A stretch of 38,321 bases of DNA from Verrucomicrobiota bacterium (GCA_021324235.1 JAJPJM010000144.1:1-38321); one strand, 5' to 3'. Shown: positions 1 to 12,680, counted from the first letter of the stretch. Made by a program: numbers and translations. The notes: generated by a model from the letters alone, not told the origin.

Positions 1-1331
1 CGCGAACGCGCCGGCCAGGAACAGGTCGCCGCGCTCACCACGGAACTGGAAAATTTGCGCTCGCAACGCGACGCGGCCCATGCCGCGCTTACGGAAAGCA
101 AGGTGTCGCTGGCGGCGGAAGAACAACTGCTGGCCTCGTTCCGCCAGCAACAGCAGTCCCTGGAGCAGCGCATCCGGGAGCTGGGTCAGGTCATTGAACA
201 GCGTCGCTCCGAATGCTCGGCGTTCGTCACGCGCAAGGAACAGGCGGAATCGGAAATCCAGGATTCACGCAGCCAGATTGAGCGTCTGACGCATGAGCGT
301 GAGCAGGTCAACACGCAACTGGCGGAACTGGTCGGCCGGAAGGATTCCCAGGAAAGCGACATCACCGCACGCGAGGAAAACCTGCGCGGGCAGCGCAGCC
401 GATTGACGGAACTGCAGAATCAACGCGGCGCCGTGGACGTGGAACTGGCCCAGAAAAACATGGCCGTGCAGAATTTGCGCGAGCGGATCCAGCAGAAATA
501 CCACGTCAACCTCGACGATGTGCGCAGCGAATGCATCACCATCACCTATGCCGATGAAGGGCCCGCGAAGGTCCAGACGCTCACGCCGGAGGAAATGGCG
601 GCCAGCGGCGCGGCGACGGATTGGGACGCGGTCGCGCAACAGATCGAGGCGCTGCAAAAACGGCTCGACGAAATCGGCCCGGTGAACCTGGTGGCGATCG
701 AGGAATACGGGAAACCGAGCAGCGTTATCAATTCCTGACCAAGCAGCACGACGACCTGGTTTCGGCCAAGGCGCAGTTGCTGGAAATCATCAATCGCATC
801 AACGTGCAGACGCGGCAGATGTTCGTCGAGACGTTCGAGAAGGTGCGCGACAATTTCCGCGCGATGTTCGTCGAGGTGTTCGGCGGCGGCAAGGCGGACC
901 TGATCCTGGTGGACGAGAACGACGTGCTGGAGAGCGGCATTGACATCGTGGCGCGGCCACCGGGCAAACAGTTGCAAAGCATCACGCTGCTGTCCGGCGG
1001 CGAGCAGACCATGGTGGCGGTGGCATTGCTGTTTTCAATCTATCAGGTCAAGCCCAGCCCGTTCTGCGTGCTGGACGAGCTGGACGCGGCGCTGGATGAA
1101 GCGAACATCAACCGGTTCGTCAAGTTGTTGCAGCGGTTCATTTCCCACTCGCAATTCATCATCATCACGCACAACAAGCGCACCATCGGCATGGCCGACG
1201 TACTGTACGGCGTGACGATGCAGGAACACGGCGTGAGCAAGATCGTCAGCGTGAAATTCCACAAGACCGAAGGGCCGGAAGCCGCGGCTCCCGCATCCGA
1301 AGGCACCGCGGACGTGGTGATGGCAAAATAG
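1..1331 (+). CDS. smc: Chromosome segregation protein SMC, C-terminal part (5' end outside window; apparent 1-nt frameshift near 705-715)
   Basis: Frame 1 from base 1 encodes a long coiled coil ending ..IGPVNLVAIEEY; a second frame continues EQRYQFLTKQHDDL..LSGGEQTMVAVALLF..FCVLDELDAALDEANINRF..FIIITHNKRTI (signature and Walker B motifs of the SMC head). Confidence 0.93.
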
Positions 1332-1413
1332 TTGGCAGGGCTGGCAGCCTGCTCGCGATTCATCGAAGTCCTTGGCCGACCGCGAAATCGATTATTTCCC
1401 CTTTAAGACGAAC

Positions 1414-1434
1414 GGCGCGCACTGAGTGCGCGCC
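1414..1434. repeat. Perfect 21-nt palindrome GGCGCGCACT-G-AGTGCGCGCC between convergent genes
   Basis: Direct reading; 10-bp arms in the intergenic space between smc (+) and the glucosidase gene (-). Confidence 0.8.
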
Positions 1435-1462
1435 CAACCTGCCCCATTGAACACCGTACCCG

Positions 1463-4129
<2,667 letters not shown>

Positions 4130-4136
4130 GCTCGTT

Positions 4137-5066
4137 TCAACCGCCGGTTTCGAACCCGGGATACAGCGTCATGCCGCCATCCACAAAAATGCTCGCGCCG
4201 TGGATGTAATCCGAATAATCCGACGCCAGCCAGATGGCGGTGTGCCCGATGTCGCTCGGTTCGCCAATACGTTTGTAGGGGACCAGTTTCATCAGCTTGC
4301 GATAAGCCTCGGGCGTACTCCAGGCCTGCGTGTTGATGGGTGTGCGAATGGCACCGGGACAGATGGAGTTCACGCGAATGCGCCAGGGCGCGACCTCCTG
4401 GGCGATGCTCTTCATCAGCATCATGATGCCGCCCTTGCTGGCCGCGTAGTTCACGTGGCCGGCCCAGGGAATGACCTCGTGCACCGAACTCATGCAGATG
4501 ATTTTGCCGGCGGCGCAGGAAATTTCCGGGCGGATGCCGCGGCGTTTGAATTCCCGGATGGCCTCGCGCGCACACAGGAATTGCCCGGTCAGATTCACGT
4601 CAATCACCAGTTGCCAGTCGGCCAGCGTCATGTCCTCGATGGGCGAATCCTTTTGCAACCCGGCGTTGTTGACCAGGATGTCAATGGTGCCGAATTCCTG
4701 GATCATTTTCTGAAACATGGCCTGCACCTGGTCTTCGCGGTGCACGTCGGCTTGATGCGCATACGCTTTTATGCCGAACCCGGCAGCTTTCTGCACGACC
4801 GCCTCCGCAGCTTCGGGATGCGTCACGTAATTGATGACGACGTCAGCGCCCGCCTCGGCCAGCGCCAGTGCGACGGCCTCGCCGATGCCGGAATTGGCGC
4901 CGGTAATGAGCGCCTTCTGGCCTTTCAAAACCTTGTTGACGGGACATGACGGCATGACCGCCTGCGGCAGGTTCTCCTCCTGCAAATGCTGGCGCATCAG
5001 TTGTTCGTGCAGCGGCATGGCCGGGGACGGCCCGGTCGGCACCTTGGTATCAGACGTTGGGTTCAT
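4137..5066 (-). CDS. SDR family oxidoreductase (glucose 1-dehydrogenase-like), 309 aa
   Basis: Rossmann motif [29 protein letters not shown] motif and YAASKGG catalytic motif. Confidence 0.9.
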   Translation of the reverse strand: MNPTSDTKVPTGPSPAMPLHEQLMRQHLQEENLPQAVMPSCPVNKVLKGQKALITGANSGIGEAVALALAEAGADVVINYVTHPEAAEAVVQKAAGFGIKAYAHQADVHREDQVQAMFQKMIQEFGTIDILVNNAGLQKDSPIEDMTLADWQLVIDVNLTGQFLCAREAIREFKRRGIRPEISCAAGKIICMSSVHEVIPWAGHVNYAASKGGIMMLMKSIAQEVAPWRIRVNSICPGAIRTPINTQAWSTPEAYRKLMKLVPYKRIGEPSDIGHTAIWLASDYSDYIHGASIFVDGGMTLYPGFETGG

Positions 5067-5253
5067 GGCTTCAATTCGTTCGCGTTGAAATATCCCGCTT
5101 CCGCAAAATTGCGGTTGTCCTTGTTTGCATCCCGTGGCAGGACGGGATTATGACACGAAATTGACGGACGACGTTCAATTGTCAACCGTTTGCCGGCGGA
5201 GAAAATTTCAAGCGAGCCACCGGGCAACCAACTTGATAATGCACGTTCCCACT

Positions 5254-5338
5254 TTCGGTGGGGCGAGGCTACTGACGAGCCGGACCGGCGCAGTCAGGCT
5301 TAACGATGATGGCTCGCGAGTACGCTCGCCCCACCGAA
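5254..5338. repeat. 85-nt imperfect inverted repeat element (two 28-nt arms, 24/28 matching, 29-nt spacer)
   Basis: Left arm TTCGGTGGGGCGAGGCTACTGACGAGCC (5254-5281); right arm GGCTCGCGAGTACGCTCGCCCCACCGAA (5311-5338). Confidence 0.8.
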
Positions 5339-5399
5339 TAATTCCAAAATGTGCCACCACTACGGCCGATGGAAATTTCAAATTGACCGCGTTCGAACA

Positions 5400-6110
5400 T
5401 CAGGGTGACAATTTCTTCTTCGCGTCGTCCGGCACGGTCACCTTGGTTGCACCGACGTCCTTGATTTCCACAGTGGTATCGCGGTCAACGTCAAAGTCGT
5501 TGCCGTTGAAGCTCATGGTACCCTTCACTTTGAATTCGTATTTGGTCAGGGCACCATCGGTGAGCCAGAACTTCACGGAACCGGAAGGATTGGTGATTGT
5601 GGGGCCGCCGGCGCGTCCCCGGCCGAACGTCATCATCGCCTTGGCGCCGTCTTCAGTGAGGTCGCTGGAATAAACGTCGCCGTCTTTTTTAAGTTCCTTG
5701 GCGCCTGCGACCAACTGGCCGGCCTGTGCGTCCGGCGTCTTGAAGTTCCTGACCATGCCGACCATGAATCGTCCCGGACCTTCGCTGTCATTTTCCAGAT
5801 TGGTGAGCGACTGCCAGTTGCCGTCGGGATCGGTAACCGCCGCGTCTTCACCCTTTTTCACGAATTCGGTGGTGTTGTCACCGAACGAAAGCTTGACGTC
5901 AGTGAAACCACCCTTTTCGGTCTGACCGTCCGTCGGGCCGGGCTTGAATTGGGCGTCTTCCGGAACCACCACGGTGGTGTGCCAGGTGTAATTGGCGCTG
6001 TCACCGAGTTTTTTGGCCGCGTTGGTAACATCATCCTTGGGGCTGGAGTCCGCCGCGAACAGGGAACCCGCCAGCAAAGCCAGCAGGCCGGATAATAGAC
6101 ATTTTTTCAT
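5400..6110 (-). CDS. Secreted hypothetical protein, 236 aa
   Basis: ORF with N-terminal signal peptide MKKCLLSGLLALLAGSLFAADSS; no family recognised. Confidence 0.75.
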   Translation of the reverse strand: MKKCLLSGLLALLAGSLFAADSSPKDDVTNAAKKLGDSANYTWHTTVVVPEDAQFKPGPTDGQTEKGGFTDVKLSFGDNTTEFVKKGEDAAVTDPDGNWQSLTNLENDSEGPGRFMVGMVRNFKTPDAQAGQLVAGAKELKKDGDVYSSDLTEDGAKAMMTFGRGRAGGPTITNPSGSVKFWLTDGALTKYEFKVKGTMSFNGNDFDVDRDTTVEIKDVGATKVTVPDDAKKKLSP

Positions 6111-6204
6111 AGGAGGTTCTGGTTGATGGTTTCGCCCATGTTCAACGGCTCGAGCGGCTTGTCAAGCAGAAGAAAAACTTTTTGCTTTCAACGGAAAAGC
6201 TGAT

Positions 6205-7644
6205 TCACCACGAATAATGCACGGTGTAGGTGACGACCTTTTCCTCGTCCGGCTTGACCGGCACCCGAAACTCGATGGTCTGTGCATCCTGCTTTGTGAA
6301 ATCGTCCGACTTCTGCGTGATTTCCCAGTTGTTCCAACGATAGAGATGTTCCACCACACGGATTACCACCGGCTCCGTTTTGCGGTTGCGCAATTTGATC
6401 TCAAACGACTCGTCCATCCACTTGTCGCCGGTGTCCACGTGGAAATTCGTCTGCTTGCGTTCGCCCACCAGGTCGAAGGCATTGCCGGTCGTCAGCCGGA
6501 TCGTCTCGTTCCGCGGCGTGTGATCAATCTGGTTTTCGCCCACAAACTGCAACTGGCCGTCGGTGTCGCGGCGATAAAACCGCAGCTTGCCCGCCGGCAA
6601 TGCGATGCCGAGGTGATTGGTCTCCGCGTTCACAAACTCGCGCATCACCTGCACCTTTTCATTGCCCTCCGCGCCGTAACCCTGCTCGTAGTTGAGCCCG
6701 CCATAGAAACGATAGCTCGGGGCGCCGTCATAGACGTAAATCGTCGGCGCCACCACCTTCTCGGCGTGAACAAATTCAACCTGCTTGGTCTCGCGGTCGC
6801 GTAACGTTGTCGGCCGCGCAATGCTGTAGAGATGAAACTCGTCAAAGGCTTTTTCCGTGACGGCGGGGGCATTTTCAGCCAGCGCCATCCTGTAAGCTCC
6901 CCCAATACCGGCAGTAAATGTTGGCGGCTGAACCCGGTTTACGTCCCCGGCCATCAATTTGATACTGGCGTCGCGAAAGGTCTTGCCGCTCTGGTTGTTC
7001 ATCGTGATCCAGCCGACCACATCCACGATGTCGCCCTTCTCGGGCGAGACCAGGTTGTAACTCGCGCTCCAACTGAAGCCACCGGTGATATAACCGACTT
7101 CGGCGCCGAATTTGCCCGGCTTGTCCGATTGCAGCAGCCAGTTCAACGTCGGCTTGAGCACGGTGTCGTCGCCCAGATCGGGAAACAACGGTTCTCCCGG
7201 CAGGCTGAATTGCAGCTTGCCGTTCACTTCGATGATGGGTTGCTCCGCGTTGCCACCCGGCACGTACCCGCTGCGGATGATTTTGCCGGGAACGATTTCG
7301 CGGACCTGCGTGTTGTCCTTCAGGCGCAGGGTTTCAAAATCGATCGTCTTCCCTTCAAACATCGACAACAGCAATTCCTGCGTGACCGGGTCGTTGCGAT
7401 AATTCTGTTCCAGAATCTGGAGCGAATGTTTGCCGGTCGGATCGCGCAGAATCACCGAATCCGGCTCCACCTGCGCGGTGGCGTCGGCGTAACGCACATC
7501 GTTGACGCCGGACTGGAGGTCGAGCGGCACGGTATCACGGACGACGGCGAAGTTCTGGTTATAAATGGTGAGGGCGGGCTGGGCGGACGCGACCGCACAA
7601 AACAACGCGCCGGCAACGAGTGGAATGAAAGCAAAATTCTTCAT
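6205..7644 (-). CDS. DUF4139-like secreted protein, 479 aa
   Basis: Signal peptide; DUF4139-like motifs GGFSWSASYNLVSPEKGDIVDVVGWITMNNQSGKTFRDASIKLMAGDVN and EIKLRNRKTEPVVIRVVEHLYRWNNWEI. Confidence 0.85.
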   Translation of the reverse strand: MKNFAFIPLVAGALFCAVASAQPALTIYNQNFAVVRDTVPLDLQSGVNDVRYADATAQVEPDSVILRDPTGKHSLQILEQNYRNDPVTQELLLSMFEGKTIDFETLRLKDNTQVREIVPGKIIRSGYVPGGNAEQPIIEVNGKLQFSLPGEPLFPDLGDDTVLKPTLNWLLQSDKPGKFGAEVGYITGGFSWSASYNLVSPEKGDIVDVVGWITMNNQSGKTFRDASIKLMAGDVNRVQPPTFTAGIGGAYRMALAENAPAVTEKAFDEFHLYSIARPTTLRDRETKQVEFVHAEKVVAPTIYVYDGAPSYRFYGGLNYEQGYGAEGNEKVQVMREFVNAETNHLGIALPAGKLRFYRRDTDGQLQFVGENQIDHTPRNETIRLTTGNAFDLVGERKQTNFHVDTGDKWMDESFEIKLRNRKTEPVVIRVVEHLYRWNNWEITQKSDDFTKQDAQTIEFRVPVKPDEEKVVTYTVHYSW

Positions 7645-7908
7645 ATTGGCTTTTGGATTATAAATAATTCAGGACATCTCTCATTCAGACGGGATTAAAC
7701 GGGAAATACTCCGCCGGTGAGGTAATGACAAGGAGTTTTGAGGGTAAGCCCAGTTGCGTTCAACGGTGAAACGAAGCATGTATATTCGGTTAAAAGGGAC
7801 AATATCGTCATGGCTTAAATCTTCCGGTTACGCCCGTTCACCGTTTCGCCAAAAAGATCGCGCGGCGATTTAACTGGTTTAATCGGAAGTTAAAAGGCAC
7901 CATCCATC

Positions 7909-8127
7909 ATGATAAAAATTAAGTTGCCGGGCCGCATCCGCCAACAACCTCTGGAGGCCGGTCAACTCTGGAGCATGGCGCATGCAAACCTTCAAGTGGC
8001 CATGGTCGGCAAGCTGCTGGTGCATTACAAATTGGGCAAGCCAAACGCCGCCCGCGTCCCCAATTCGTGCAATGGCATAAAAACCATTGAGAAATATCTG
8101 AAAGCAAACAACGCCGTCCTGGTTTAA
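7909..8127 (+). CDS. Small hypothetical protein, 72 aa
   Basis: Short ORF in otherwise non-coding space; protein-like composition (MIKIKLPGRIRQQPLEAGQLWSMAHANLQVAMVGKLLVHYKLGK..). Competes with opposite-strand ORFs. Confidence 0.55.
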   Translation: MIKIKLPGRIRQQPLEAGQLWSMAHANLQVAMVGKLLVHYKLGKPNAARVPNSCNGIKTIEKYLKANNAVLV

Positions 8128-8140
8128 GCGAAGGAAGATA

Positions 8141-8380
8141 GCCCGTCTTTGTTCCACTTCGACGCGGCAGCCTCGAATGTTTTGTTGCCCGTGAAATTGG
8201 GCTGGCTCGCCGAGGCGAAGACTGGCCTGCCGAGCCGTAGCCCGCATTCACGTTGTCGGATAAGCCCGTCTTCGCGCTGGTGCGCTACGACGCGGCAGCC
8301 TTCACCCTTGCCTTGCAGCGGGTTGAATTTGGCTGGCTTACCGAGGCGAAGCTCGTCGCGGAGCGACGAGCGAAGACTGG
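8141..8380. repeat. Two degenerate tandem copies of a repeat (core GCCCGTCTT..CGACGCGGCAGCCT..GGCTGGCTYRCCGAGGCGAAG) with a perfect 9-bp hairpin at 8351-8371
   Basis: Direct reading of both copies; hairpin GCTCGTCGC-GGA-GCGACGAGC. Ends against the tRNA-Leu 3' end. Confidence 0.7.
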
Positions 8381-8465
8381 TGCCGGTGGTGGGACTCGAA
8401 CCCACACGACTTTTTACGGTCCCAGGATTTTAAGTCCTGTGCGTCTGCCATTTCGCCACACCGGC
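8378..8465 (-). tRNA. tRNA-Leu (TAA anticodon), CCA encoded
   Basis: Reverse complement GCCGGTGTGGCGAAATGGCAGACGCACAGGACTTAAAATCCTG...GGTTCGAGTCCCACCACCGGCACCA; 7-bp acceptor GCCGGTG/CACCGGC, anticodon loop CTTAAAA, T loop TTCGAGT. Confidence 0.96.
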
Positions 8466-8529
8466 TTCCACGGGAAAACGCTAATCGCGAAATGCCCCAA
8501 AAGGAAGCGCGAACTTGCACCCGGATTTT

Positions 8530-8745
8530 TTTAACTGCCGAGAACACCAAGGACGCAAAGTTCTGACCGCAAAGCAGAACCGGACGGCAAAAACATGGTC
8601 GCGTTTCCACCGCTGGATCTGATAAACCAAAATCGCAGCCACGTTGGGCCAGAGGAAAAGGGATTGCCGCAAAGAGGCTCAAAAGTCACAAAATTAAAAA
8701 TCGGTTTCGCGCTTTCTGCGCATTTTTGCGGCTATGGTTTCATTG
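8530..8745. repeat. Degenerate intergenic repeat-like sequence (ACCAAGGACGCAAAG / CCGCAAAG motifs)
   Basis: Repeated GCAAAG motifs and no convincing ORF; resembles dispersed intergenic repeats of Verrucomicrobia-type genomes from memory. Confidence 0.35.
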
Positions 8746-8753
8746 ACCTCGCT

Positions 8754-8996
8754 CTAGCCGGTCGAGGGATTCGGCGATCGAGACTGGAGCAGCGCCCGGC
8801 CTTTTGGACTTAGGGATACGATGCGGTCGCCGGCTGGATCGTAGTGGATAAGGCCATTGATACAGGCGTCCTCCCAGATTGAAAGGCGGGGACAGGTGGT
8901 GCGCCAGGCTTCAAGAACTTCGGCGTAAGTCCGGGGTTTGTCAGCAATCCACTCCAGCAATTGCCGGGTGAGGGCACTGGTCGGGTCAATCATCAC
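8754..8996 (-). CDS. Small hypothetical protein, 80 aa, possibly winged-helix-like
   Basis: ORF directly follows the NodT gene (2-nt spacing); sequence ALTRQLLEWIADKPRTYAEVLEAWRTTCPRLSIWEDA..GLIHYD..IVSLSPKGRALLQ resembles small winged-helix-like proteins. Confidence 0.65.
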   Translation of the reverse strand: MMIDPTSALTRQLLEWIADKPRTYAEVLEAWRTTCPRLSIWEDACINGLIHYDPAGDRIVSLSPKGRALLQSRSPNPSTG

Positions 8997-8998
8997 GC

Positions 8999-10450
8999 TT
9001 ATCGGTTGCTTGTTTCAAGTGATGTCGTGGCTAATCCGGAATCCTTTTCCCAGCCGCCGCCGAGCGCCTTGTAAAGCTGCACGAGATTGAGCGAGACCGC
9101 CTGATCGCTTTGCACCAACGCGTCCTGCGCCGCGTACAATGAGCGTTCGGAATCCAGCACGTGCAGGAAATCCGCCAGGCCACTTTTGTAAAGCTGGGTG
9201 GACAGGTCCAACGCCTGCTGGTTCGCCTGCACGGATTGCGTCAGCGATTCGCGCCGGACTTGTTCCCGGGCATAAGCGGTGAGTGCGTTCTCGGTATCCT
9301 CCAGCGCAGTCAGCACGGTCTGCTGGTACTCATCCAAAGCCTGTTCCTGGCGCGCGTTCTGGACCCGGACATTGGCCCGGATGCGGCCGGCCTCAAACAG
9401 TTCCCATTGCACGGTCGGCCCGGCGGACCAATACCGGCTCGCATAATCAAACCAGTTGTTCGCGGATATGCTTTGCAGGCCGGCAATGCCCGTCAGCGAA
9501 AATTTCGGGAACAAATCCGCTTTGGCCACGCCGATGCGCGCCGTGGCGGCGGCCAGTTCGCGTTCCGCACGCTGCACGTCGGGCCGGCGTTGCAGCAAAT
9601 CCGACGGCAATCCCACCGGCACGGCCGGCGGCGTCAGCGGAATGGGTTGTTCCACGGACAGGGCGTCCAGCAACGCGCCCGGCGGCCGGCCGAGCAGCAC
9701 GGCCAGGTGCCGGACGGATTCATCGAAACCGGTTTCCAGCGAAGGCACCTGCGCCTCGGTGGCGGTCAGCAGGGCCGTGGCCTGTTGCACGTCGAGGTCG
9801 CTGCTGAGTCCGTTTTGATAGCGGTTGCTGGTCAGGTCGAGAATTTCCTGCTGCACCCGGATATTGTCGCGCGTGATGGCGAGGCGCTGCTGGTAACTGC
9901 GCGCCCCGATGTAATTCCGCGCAACCTCCGCCAATAACGAGACCAGCACGTCGCGCTGACCGTATTCCGCGGCGCCCATTTCCGCATTGGCGGCCTCCAC
10001 GGCGCGGCGGGCGCCGCCGAAAATATCGATCTCCCAGGCGGCATCGAAACCGGTGTTGTAAAGATTGTAATCCAGCGCCGTGCCGGGTGGCAGCGGCGGG
10101 AAGGCGTTTTGTCCAAAACGGTTCCGGGAGTAGGCGGCCGAACTGCCAATCGAAGGCCATAAACCACCGGCGGCCACGTCCCGTTCAGCCCGGGCTTCGC
10201 GCACCCGGGCCTCGGCGATGCGAAGCGTGAAATTGGACTGGACCGCCATGGTCATGAACGAATCCAGGTTGGTGTCGTTAAAATTCCGCCACCACGCGGC
10301 GAGATCGGCCGGGCCGTTCGTTTCGCCGCCGGCCAAGGGCGAGGTCCATGACGTCGGCGTGTTTGCCTGAGGCGGATGGTAATTGGGCCCCACAGCGCAA
10401 CCCGCTAGGAGCGCCAGACACAGTACCGCCATGACCGTGAGCCATCTCAT
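8999..10450 (-). CDS. Outer-membrane efflux lipoprotein, NodT/OprM family, 483 aa
   Basis: Lipobox LLAGCAVGPNYHPPQ; PLTPPAVPVGLPSDLLQRRPDVQRAERELAAATARIGVAKADLFPKFSLTG. Confidence 0.95.
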   Translation of the reverse strand: MRWLTVMAVLCLALLAGCAVGPNYHPPQANTPTSWTSPLAGGETNGPADLAAWWRNFNDTNLDSFMTMAVQSNFTLRIAEARVREARAERDVAAGGLWPSIGSSAAYSRNRFGQNAFPPLPPGTALDYNLYNTGFDAAWEIDIFGGARRAVEAANAEMGAAEYGQRDVLVSLLAEVARNYIGARSYQQRLAITRDNIRVQQEILDLTSNRYQNGLSSDLDVQQATALLTATEAQVPSLETGFDESVRHLAVLLGRPPGALLDALSVEQPIPLTPPAVPVGLPSDLLQRRPDVQRAERELAAATARIGVAKADLFPKFSLTGIAGLQSISANNWFDYASRYWSAGPTVQWELFEAGRIRANVRVQNARQEQALDEYQQTVLTALEDTENALTAYAREQVRRESLTQSVQANQQALDLSTQLYKSGLADFLHVLDSERSLYAAQDALVQSDQAVSLNLVQLYKALGGGWEKDSGLATTSLETSNR

Positions 10451-11088
10451 TTTTTTTTGGCTGCCTCCCCGTTGCGATTGGCGGCGTCCAGCAGGTGCAG
10501 GATGGCTTCGACGGTGTCATCGACGCCGACGCCGGTGTTGAGCATGGCCTGGAATAGCTGGCGATTGGGCCATTCGTGGCCGAAGTAATGTTTCACGAAC
10601 TTCCGGCGGTCCTCGTCCATGGTATCCACCAGTTTGGCGGCCTCCGCCTCGTTGCCCACGCGCTTGAGCACCCGTCGGAATTTGAGTTCGCGCGAAGCGT
10701 ACAGAAAAACCGAAAAGGTGTCGGTGCGGTCGCGAAGAAAATACGGCGCGCCGCGGCCTACAATGATGCAGGGTTTCTTTTCGGCGGCCTGTTCGATGAC
10801 TTTTTGGACGATGGAAACCAGGCGGTCAGTGTCCAGGATGGCCAGGTCCGGCGACGGCAGGTTCCGGTCAAAACTTCCGCGCCAGATAAGGTTGATCAAC
10901 CGTTGCAGCAAGGGGTCCTTGCGTTCCTCGCGCCGCCGGCAGTCTTCCACCGGGATCTTTGCGAGCCGGGCGATTTCCTGGGTCAACGCGTCATCGAACA
11001 GTTTCCAGTCCAGGCGGGCGGCAAGTTTCTCGCTGATGTGGCTGCAACCAGCGCCAAATTCACGGTCGATGAGAAGGATTTGTTTCAT
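10447..11088 (-). CDS. Cytidylate kinase-like family protein (Cytidylate_kin2 type), 213 aa
   Basis: CIIVGRGAPYFLRDRTDTFSVFLYASRELKFRRV and KHYFGHEWPNRQLFQAMLNTG resemble Cytidylate_kin2-type proteins. Confidence 0.8.
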   Translation of the reverse strand: MKQILLIDREFGAGCSHISEKLAARLDWKLFDDALTQEIARLAKIPVEDCRRREERKDPLLQRLINLIWRGSFDRNLPSPDLAILDTDRLVSIVQKVIEQAAEKKPCIIVGRGAPYFLRDRTDTFSVFLYASRELKFRRVLKRVGNEAEAAKLVDTMDEDRRKFVKHYFGHEWPNRQLFQAMLNTGVGVDDTVEAILHLLDAANRNGEAAKKK

Positions 11089-11102
11089 AACGTCAGGGTC
11101 CC

Positions 11103-12680
11103 CTATTCCGCCAGCGATACCGCGTGGACCTGCCGAGGCCTTTCAAAAAACAATACGCACAGAACGCACACTGCGCAAAGGCAGGCCACCACGTAAAACA
11201 AGTTCATGAATGACCAGTAATTGGCCTGTTGCAACAGGGTATGATACAGGAAATCGCGCGCCCGGGCCAGGGCATCGACGGGATTGAAGTGTTGCCCGAA
11301 AACCTGTTGCAGCACGCCGGATTTGTGCTGGTACTGGGGGTTCAAGGGAGACAATTGCCCGACCATCATGGCCTGGTGCGCCTGCGCGTAGCGTTCCAGC
11401 ATGGTGGAAACGAAGGAAAGGCCGAAGCTGCCGCCGATATTACGGACCAGATTCTGGATGCCGGTGGCGTTGCCGATCTGTTCGTTGCGCAGGGTGCCGA
11501 TCGCCAGGGTTGTCAACGGCACGAAAATGAAGCTCGTGCCGAGACCCGCAATGACATTGGCGGTGATGATGTTGCCCATGGCCATTTGCAGGCTTAACCG
11601 GCACAGCATAAAACTGGAAAGCCCCAACATGGCGAAGCCGAATCCGACCAGGAGCTTGGGATTGACCCGGCTGACCAGCGCGCCCACACAAAACAACGCG
11701 ACCAACGACCCGATGCCGCGCGGGGTGACGGAAAGGCCCGCGTCAAAGGCCGTGTAACCCAGCAGCGACTGGAGAAACAAAGGTTGCAGCGTAATCAGCG
11801 CATAAAGAATCATGCCGAACAGTCCAAACAAGGCGCTGCTCACGGCGAAGTTGCGGTTTTTGAAAACGCGCAAATCCACGATGGGATGATCGGTCCGCAG
11901 TTCGCGCACAATAAAGCCGATCAGGGACAAGACGGAGATGACGGCGAACCAGCGCAGCCAGACGGCGTCAAACCAGTCCGCGTCCTGGCCTTTGTCGAGC
12001 AGGATTTGCAAGGTCCCCAGAAACAGTCCCATCAGGGCAAAGCCAATGCCATCAATCCGGCCCGGCCGGCCGGCGCGAATATAGGGCGGGTCCTCGACCA
12101 CCAGAAGCATCAGGAAAACCGCGAGGATGCCCACGGGAAAATTGATGTAAAAAGTCCAGCGCCAGGAAAACTGGTCGGTGAGCCAGCCGCCCAACGTGGG
12201 ACCGATGATGGGGGCGACCACGATGCCGAGGCCGAACAAGGCCGTGGCCGTGCCGCGCTGGGTGGGCGGAAAACTTTCCAGCAGGATGGCCTGGGAAAGC
12301 GGTTGCATGGCGCCGCCGCCCAGGCCCTGCAGGACCCGGGCGGCCACCAATATCGGCATGCTGGTCGCGATACCGCAACAGACCGAAGCTAAAGTGAAGA
12401 CAATGGTGCAGCCGACCAGAAAACGTTTGCGCCCGAAGAAACTGGCGAACCAGGCGCTGGCCGGCAGGATGACGGCGTTGGCCACCAGATAGCTGGTCAA
12501 CACCCAGGTGGATTCGTCCTGGGTGGCGCCGAGATTTCCCGCAATGTATGGCAACGCCACCACCACGATGGAGGTGTCCAGGATGACCATGAACGTCGCC
12601 AGCATCACCGGCAGCGCAATCAACCACGGATTGGCGCGCGGCCGCCAGGCGACCGCCGAAATGGACGACGGGTCGCTCAT
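11103..12680 (-). CDS. DHA2-family MFS multidrug transporter (EmrB/QacA type), 525 aa
   Basis: VMLATFMVILDTSIVVVALPYIAGNLGATQDESTWVLTSYLVANAVILPASAW motif; multiple TM segments. Confidence 0.95.
   Translation of the reverse strand: MSDPSSISAVAWRPRANPWLIALPVMLATFMVILDTSIVVVALPYIAGNLGATQDESTWVLTSYLVANAVILPASAWFASFFGRKRFLVGCTIVFTLASVCCGIATSMPILVAARVLQGLGGGAMQPLSQAILLESFPPTQRGTATALFGLGIVVAPIIGPTLGGWLTDQFSWRWTFYINFPVGILAVFLMLLVVEDPPYIRAGRPGRIDGIGFALMGLFLGTLQILLDKGQDADWFDAVWLRWFAVISVLSLIGFIVRELRTDHPIVDLRVFKNRNFAVSSALFGLFGMILYALITLQPLFLQSLLGYTAFDAGLSVTPRGIGSLVALFCVGALVSRVNPKLLVGFGFAMLGLSSFMLCRLSLQMAMGNIITANVIAGLGTSFIFVPLTTLAIGTLRNEQIGNATGIQNLVRNIGGSFGLSFVSTMLERYAQAHQAMMVGQLSPLNPQYQHKSGVLQQVFGQHFNPVDALARARDFLYHTLLQQANYWSFMNLFYVVACLCAVCVLCVLFFERPRQVHAVSLAE

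Noticed and set aside
1414-1434. Bidirectional rho-independent terminator at the palindrome
   Set aside because: Stem is strong but lacks a T-tract on either side, so I list it only as a palindromic repeat.
8141-8380. CRISPR array
   Set aside because: Only two degenerate long copies, no regular short spacers and no cas genes nearby.
8481-8813. Short ORFs around 8481-8813
   Set aside because: Lie in repeat-like intergenic DNA with no protein-like signal.
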